Positions 58,844-64,000 of a stretch of 64,000 nucleotides of DNA are shown one piece after another. The stretch is from Ulota crispa. Taxonomy: Eukaryota; Streptophyta; Bryopsida; Orthotrichales; Orthotrichaceae. A program made the position numbers and the translations under genes. The DNA is taken from the NCBI GenBank assembly GCA_963920765.1, contig OY987243.1, positions 5,952,001 through 6,016,000 of the forward strand, in the 5' to 3' direction. Every line of letters begins with the position of its first letter. Positions within the stretch are counted from its first letter, which is position 1. The notes beneath the pieces are model-generated. The model was not told the DNA's origin and ran no database searches. It was given only the letters and a program-made list of their open reading frames with translations.

Positions 58844-59111
58844 AAGGAGTCTTATACTATGTGGGCAGTACTGTAGAATCACTGTTCACGCAAAAACACT
58901 GTTCTCGTCAGAAAAAAATGCGCTGGTTAGCATGCCCATGCTTTTAGACTATGTGCAAGTGTCACTAGCTCCCTTCCTCCTACAACAAGAAGATCATTTT
59001 TGAACATTAAATAAAGGTCAACAGGAAGTTCATTTTGAGATGGAGGAACTAAGGAGTCTTATACTATGTGGGCAGTACTGGAGAATCACTGTTCACGCAA
59101 AAACACTGTTC
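58702..59111. repeat. 207-bp tandem duplication covering a Stowaway right end
   Basis: 58702-58904 recurs at 58909-59111 with only a few differences (for example GCTTTTGG against GCTTTTAG, and CTGTAG against CTGGAG). The unit includes the right end of the Stowaway-like element and about 60 bases beyond, so the duplication came after that insertion. Confidence 0.93.
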
Positions 59112-59326
59112 CAGGGCAGGCACGGTGACCACCCGGCGTTTAGGGGTTAAACTTGTGACAAAAAAAACTCAGTTACTGACCAATACTGGTCGATGTAAAC
59201 GAGGCACACCACCACCCCAGACCTCGTTCACATCGCCGGTGCCTCTGGCGCTTATCGTCTCCTCCGCACTGGAATGCCTGCATTTCTTCCCAACTTGTGC
59301 TCCACCGGCCTTCGCTTTCGTCCGCG

Positions 59327-62300
59327 ATGGCGACCTCCTTGCATCTCTCCTTGGCTGCTGCCGCGCCCACCTCGGCCTCCACCTTGAGGAGCGCTTCGGC
59401 GTTCGGTGGAGGCGCTGCTGGTAGTTTGGCGCGCCCAATGTCAACCGGAGCAAGACACAGGCGGAGTGTGAACCTGGTAGTGCAAGCGAAGATCCGGGAG
59501 ATTTTCATGCCGGCATTGAGCTCAACAATGACGGAGGGCAAGATCGTGTCGTGGGTCAAAAATGAGGGCGACAAGCTTAACAAAGGTACTGGCATTGCCC
59601 CTAGGGTTTAACTAAGTCCTGTCTTGAGTTCGTCGCATTGGGACTGGCCTTTGGTTGCTTGATACGGATTCAGTGCTGTTAGGGTTCATTGCATTGGAAA
59701 TGGAGTTGGGTTGCATTGGAAATGGAGTTGGGTTGCATTGGAAATGGAGTTGGGTTGCATTGGAAATGGAGTTGGGTTGCATTGGAAATGGAGTTGGGTT
59801 GCCTTGGAAATGGAGTTTGGTTGCATTGGAATTGGAGTTCGGTTGCATTAGAAATGGAGTTGGGTTGCCTTGGGAATGGAGTTCAGTTGCCTTGGAAATG
59901 GAGTTCAGTTGCATTGGGGTTTAGTACTGCTGAGCTCGTTGCGAAGATGATGATCAGGGGTGATTGGATTGAAGAGGAATGGGGAGCTGAGGTGGAGTGT
60001 TAACGAGCGAGGTTGTGGTTTTCAGGTGAGAGCGTGGTGGTGGTGGAATCCGACAAGGCCGACATGGACGTGGAGACATTCTACGACGGGTTCCTGGCCA
60101 AGATTGTGATTCCCGAGGGCGAGACAGCACCTGTTGGAGCTGCCATTGGATTGCTGGCGGAAACGGAGGAAGAGATTGCAGAAGCCAAGGCCAAAGGTGG
60201 AGCCCCTGCTGCTGCTGCTGCAAAACCTTCCTCTCCCGTGGAGGAGAAGGCTGTTGCTCCTCCTGCTGCACCTGCCACTCCCTCTCCTGTTGCGTCTGTT
60301 GTGATCGCTCCTGAGCCGGTTTCAAGGTCCGGCAGGATTGTTGCTACACCGTATGCGAAGAAGCTTGCGAAGCAGTTCAACGTCGATCTCGGCACTGTCG
60401 ATGGCTCTGGACCCTCCGGTCGCATCACTGCCACCGATGTCGAATCTGCTGCTGGCAAGACCCCCGCTCCAGCCGCTGCATCAGTTGCTGCTCCGGTTCC
60501 TGTACCGGCTGCCGCTGCTGCTGCCGCCCCTGCACCTGCCCCTGTACCTGCCTCGGTTCCTGCTCCTGCTGGCTCCGTGGCGTTCACGTCGATGCAGGCT
60601 GGAGTTGCTCGCAACATGGTCGACAGTTTGACCGTTCCCACGTTCCATGTTGGTTATACCATTACTACTGACGCACTTGACGCCTTGTACAAGAAGGTCT
60701 GTCATTCTTCTCCCTCTGTCTTCTTTTCTGGACGACGCTATTTCGTGATCGTAAAATAGTGAGCGGTGAGCCAAGATTTGGTGAGCAAGAATCAATTTTG
60801 AGCTCAAAAGAGTAATTTTTTCAAAAGATAAAAGTTTAAAATGCACAATTATAGGGTCCTATGTATACGGTTATACTTGAAATTGAGTATTTTGACAAAA
60901 AATCTAGGCTCACGGCTCACGAATCCCCGCTCACGATATAGCATTCCCCGTCTTCTTCTTCCTTTTTGATCTTTCAGTACTTTCTCAATAAATTTCCGTT
61001 GCTCATTAATCACAGGTTACGTTCACTAACTGTATTTTTGAGTCAGGGATTTCGAAAGTTTCATCTTTATCTTGCTGACTTGCTATTTAGGGTGTGCAGC
61101 TAATTTTTATTCTGATTAGCTATCAACACCTAACATTGAGAGGTTATGACGATGTTTAGTAATAGTACTTGCTGGAATTATCCTTTGGCAACGACTTGTA
61201 CCACACTGACTTGTTGCGTGGCGGTTTTGTTGTGAAAAACAGATCAAGCCGAAGGGCGTGACAATGACAGCGCTTTTAGCGAAGGCTTGTGCTCTCGCTT
61301 TGGCCAAGCATCCTGTTGTGAATGCGTCCTGCAAGGATGGGAAGAGTTTTAGCTACAACGAATATATCAACGTTGCTGTTGCCGTTGCAATGGACGGTGG
61401 TTTGCTCACACCAGTTTTGAAGAATGCCGATAAGGTACATGTTTTTGTGTCCATCAACATTCTGATGTATTCTAAGCTTTTCCATATTCAGTAATGACAT
61501 CTGCTAGTATTTAGCCAATGTTGTTTGCAATGTTTTTTGAAGTTCTGGATGGTAGATTCCTGGACGACGTATTGATCTTTTAATGATTTAGCCGTTGAAG
61601 TTGCACGTTTTCAGACGAGTTAACGTTGTGTTTCGGCTACTTTTTATCATTTCGCAGGTGGATATTTACTCTTTGTCTCGCAACTGGAAGGGTCTTGTTG
61701 ACAAGGCCCGCGCAAAGCAACTTTCACCAGCGGATTATAATACAGGTTTGACATCTACACCATGTTTTTTATTAGCTATTTTCTTGTGAATGCAGCCCAT
61801 TCCTGTTGTCAGGATGCTTGAATGTGAGTGACATTACCGTGCAGGAATTCTGGTCTAGTGTCTACAAAACAAATCATCTTTTGAAGCACCTAGAGTGAAG
61901 TTTTCATGTTTTTCTTGAGGTTCACTGAGTTAGTTCACGTAAATGTCTTGCCTCTGATTCTGAATCGTTGATGCATTTGGTTGCAGGCACATTTGTATTG
62001 TCTAACCTTGGAATGTTTGGCGTGGACCGATTTGATGCCATTCTGCCCAATGGCATTGTAAGTAAATCCTCTGGCATCGTTTTGTGTTATAGCGTAGCCT
62101 TGAAATCTCCGTTCCTCCTTGCCTTTGTCTAATCTTTGGAGGAAGAATTCATAGCAGATATGGAACTGAGGTGTATTAGACGAGTGCTTAAATATCAGTT
62201 CCTAAAATTGTGTCAGAGGGGTTTGTATTCATATTGAGATGATTTTTCACATGCTGTACTTTGAACAGGGTGCCATCATGGCAGTCGGAGCATCTACTCC

Positions 62301-62683
62301 TACGGTGGTTGCAACAGGAAATGGCTTGTTTGGTGTGAAGAACAGGATGACGGTAATGTTTCTCCTCTAGGTCGTCTTTGTTTTAAATCCTTGTACTGTA
62401 CTTGTTGTGGACCTAGTACTGCTCCACTTTCAGGTCCTCCGGGGCTTTTAGTAATGTGTTCTTTATCATATTTGTATTTTCTGGCCTGTTACATGGTTAG
62501 ATTAGTAAAGCCTGGAGTCCAATTCCAGTTGACAGTTGCACACTGACGAAAACTGACATATTTGAGCTCATGAAACAGGTAAATGTTACCGCAGACCACA
62601 GAATCATCTACGGTGGGGATCTGGCTGTATTTTTGCAAACATTGGCAGCTATCATTGAAGACCCCAAGGATCTAACCTTGTAA
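59327..62683 (+). CDS. plastidial dihydrolipoamide acetyltransferase (pyruvate dehydrogenase E2), seven exons
   Basis: E2 of the plastid pyruvate dehydrogenase complex; it moves acetyl groups from E1 to coenzyme A, feeding fatty-acid synthesis. Exons 59327-59585, 60026-60696, 61243-61434, 61658-61745, 61987-62057, 62269-62352 and 62579-62683 join in phase to 489 residues, the usual length for plant plastid E2. Residues 1-53 are a Ser/Ala/Arg-rich transit peptide. One lipoyl domain follows (54-128) with the lipoylated lysine in ESDKADMD (Lys97). After an Ala/Pro linker comes the E1/E3-binding domain (about 190-226, RIVATPYAKKLAKQF), a second very Ala/Pro-rich linker, then the catalytic domain from about 265. 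The catalytic motif ADHRIIYGGD is in the last exon (His462), and the protein ends EDPKDLTL as in plants. Intron 1 holds a 22-bp minisatellite, and a transposon end lies in the promoter. Confidence 0.96.
59691..59922. repeat. 22-bp minisatellite in E2 intron 1, about 10.5 copies
   Basis: Units of 22 bases beginning GCATTGGAAATGGAGTTG occur at 59691 and every 22 bases to 59911. The first five are identical; later ones carry scattered changes, so the 5' part is the youngest. Because 22 is not a multiple of three, yet no stop occurs in several frames on either strand, the array gives long spurious frames. Confidence 0.94.
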
Positions 62684-62910
62684 TTCTAGTGTAGGAAATT
62701 CAACGTCCTGAGTTTTGGTAGCCACGGCGTGTACCCGTCATGCATACTCTCAGCATATTTTGTAAAGAATATTTTTCAGTTGCGGAGATATATAGAACAC
62801 TTGGTTGGCTCTCTGGAGTGGTTTGGGTACTCAATCAATCATTGACTCTGAGCACACAGAAAGTGTTGCTCTCGGGCATACCACAGCTGGCATTAACCTT
62901 AATCGTGCAA
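62684..62910 (+). other. 3' flank of the E2 gene
   Basis: About 230 bases from the stop to the next element, presumably the 3' untranslated region. Nothing else is seen. Confidence 0.4.
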
Positions 62911-62918
62911 TTAAATTA

Positions 62919-63385
62919 GGGAATTGATATGTGCACACCGGGGGGTTGATATTTGCACACCCCCTGCGAGGTAAATTGTAGATTTCTACCATCCCAAATT
63001 TTAATTTGAGAATTTTGAATTCAAATTTGGACTAAGAGACCATGGTTTACTCTACAACCATAGAAAAGTTTGCATTTGAACAACAACCAATGAAAAAGTT
63101 TATCTTTTTTACAAACAAAAGTAAAAATAACACTTTTTCCACTAACTAAGCTTTTTCACTAAGTGATATTTAATTACAACTTTTTTTAATGATTTTGGAG
63201 TAACACATGGTTTCTAAATCCAAACCTAAGTTCAAAATTCTCAAATTCAGATTTTTGGTGGTTTAAATCTATAATTTATCTCCAAGGGGTGTGCAAATAT
63301 TAACCCCTGGTGTGCAAATATCAACCCCGGTGTGCAAATACCCCGGTGTGCAAATATCAACCCCGGTGTGCACATATTAATTCCC
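62919..63385. mobile_element. MITE with long inverted ends and perfect 8-bp target duplication (hAT-like)
   Basis: A 467-bp element bounded by GGGAATT and AATTCCC and flanked by TTAAATTA at 62911-62918 and 63386-63393. Inverted ends run about 120 bases, through 'GATATGTGCACACCGGGG' and the 'TAAATTGTAGATTT' block. The right arm carries extra tandem copies of 'CCCCGGTGTGCAAATATCAA'. An 8-bp duplication points to the hAT superfamily; the ends are not a classic hAT start, so this is tentative. It lies about 230 bases past the E2 stop. Confidence 0.85.
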
Positions 63386-63800
63386 TTAAATTATATGTTT
63401 GTAGAAGAGCTATGTTACTTCATGCAGTCTAATCTCCAAATTCAGAAACCCTAGTCTCCACGTTTGTAGAACAGGACTAAAATTTGCAAAAATGATAAGT
63501 CCCAGTAGTGAATAAATTTCTGGTTATATCACAAATCCTACGCTTAAGTTTTGTTTTGCAATGTAATTAAGATAAGCAATAAGAGCTGACACTGAAGTGT
63601 GAAAATGCTTTATTTTAGACTGAAAACCATCCTCTCACTTTCTTTTTGGTCTGGAACAGATGTGCAAATCTCTTTTGAAATGACTAAAATTGGCTAAAGA
63701 AAATTAATGAACAGGTCAATCACTGGTGACGTGGTCTTCAAGAGCAAATCCTCATCTCCACTATGTTTCTTTTCCACCGCATCCATTGAAGGTACAAGAG

Positions 63801-64000
63801 TTAACCCATTAGCCCCTCACCGCCCATGGTATTTTTGAGTATCTCAGAATTTGCTTGAAAGAGAACAAAATGTTGGAATGCTGGCATTTTGATCAATCTT
63901 ATTAATTTTTTCTGAAGCGCAACCGTACAAATTCAAAGTAGACATGCTATAGATCACATAGGAAAGGAAATCACAACAATATCACTTATGGATTGAAAGA
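63801..64000 (+). mobile_element. left part of a family D-like TTAA element, cut by the window end
   Basis: TTAACCCATTAGCCCCTCACC resembles the left end of the element at 57262 (TTAATCCTTGAGCGCCC). In shorter form: TTAACCC followed by CACCGCCCATGG. The right end would lie beyond the window. Confidence 0.45.

Larger units (their letters stand above)
58054..59150 (-). mobile_element. TTAA-flanked family A element, copy 4 (reversed), with insertion and duplication
   Basis: Outer ends TTAATCCTTAAAAGTTG and GGCGTTTAGGGGTTAA; the subterminal 'CACGGTGACCACC' near 59130 and 'GTAATTTTTGTGAGGG'-type text near 58290 match the reverse of copies 1-3. It is 1.1 kb instead of about 350 because a Stowaway-like element (58338-58843) landed inside and a 207-bp block was then duplicated. 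The right end lies 177 bases before the E2 start codon. Confidence 0.7.

Noticed and set aside
59612-60003. Repetitive frames on both strands over the 22-bp array
   Set aside because: They lie in intron 1 of the E2 gene and result from the repeat; splice sites on both sides are strong.
1-64000. CRISPR arrays, bacterial operons, rRNA genes
   Set aside because: Introns, plant-type proteins and transposon content exclude a prokaryotic origin; the tandem arrays lack unique spacers, and no rRNA segment was seen.

Overview
The window looks like nuclear DNA of a green-lineage (streptophyte) eukaryote. The protein-coding genes are interrupted by GT-AG introns. The deduced proteins read like plant ones: a plant-type mitochondrial uL13, a plastidial pyruvate dehydrogenase E2, a SUGAR-DEPENDENT1-type patatin, a mitochondrial LEA protein and an RMA-like RING protein. 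A decayed copy of plastid ndhD lies in the AT-rich part. I cannot name the species; a bryophyte, a streptophyte alga or another non-grass plant are all possible. All exon joins are my own reading of splice signals and phase, without transcript evidence.

Layout. 1-2.2 kb: two TTAA-flanked short transposons. 2.6-4.9 kb: mitochondrial uL13. 5-7 kb: a GGGAAA-ended element fragment and a large foldback element. 7.8-14.1 kb: an old, broken Ty1/copia element holding younger miniature elements. 15-21.8 kb: AT-rich repeats, including one arm of a dispersed inverted pair of about 2 kb. 23.1 kb: a one-pass membrane protein. 26.7-27.8 kb: a mitochondrial LEA protein. 29.2-29.5 kb: a 21-bp minisatellite beside a TTAA element. 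33-35 kb: the second arm of the inverted pair. 36.4-37.2 kb: a duplicated promoter-like segment. 38.8-42.4 kb: a TMEM135-like protein. 44.9-52.3 kb: an SDP1-like patatin with an unfamiliar N-terminal extension. 53.1-53.6 kb: a RING protein. 53.8-59.2 kb: nested miniature transposons and the plastid ndhD insert. 59.3-62.7 kb: plastidial E2. 62.9-63.4 kb: a miniature element with a perfect 8-bp target duplication.

How the genes fit together. TMEM135-like and SDP1-like genes are head to tail; both families are tied to peroxisomes and stored lipid. The E2 supplies plastid acetyl-CoA for fatty-acid synthesis. uL13 and the LEA protein belong in mitochondria. I see no operon-like logic and would not call this a gene cluster without comparison to relatives. 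The most unusual item is the SDP1-like protein: it keeps the nucleophile elbow, but the expected catalytic aspartate and part of the oxyanion glycine motif are replaced. The repeat landscape is dominated by TTAA-bounded miniature elements whose ends read CCCYTAAA, suggesting a piggyBac-type mobiliser.
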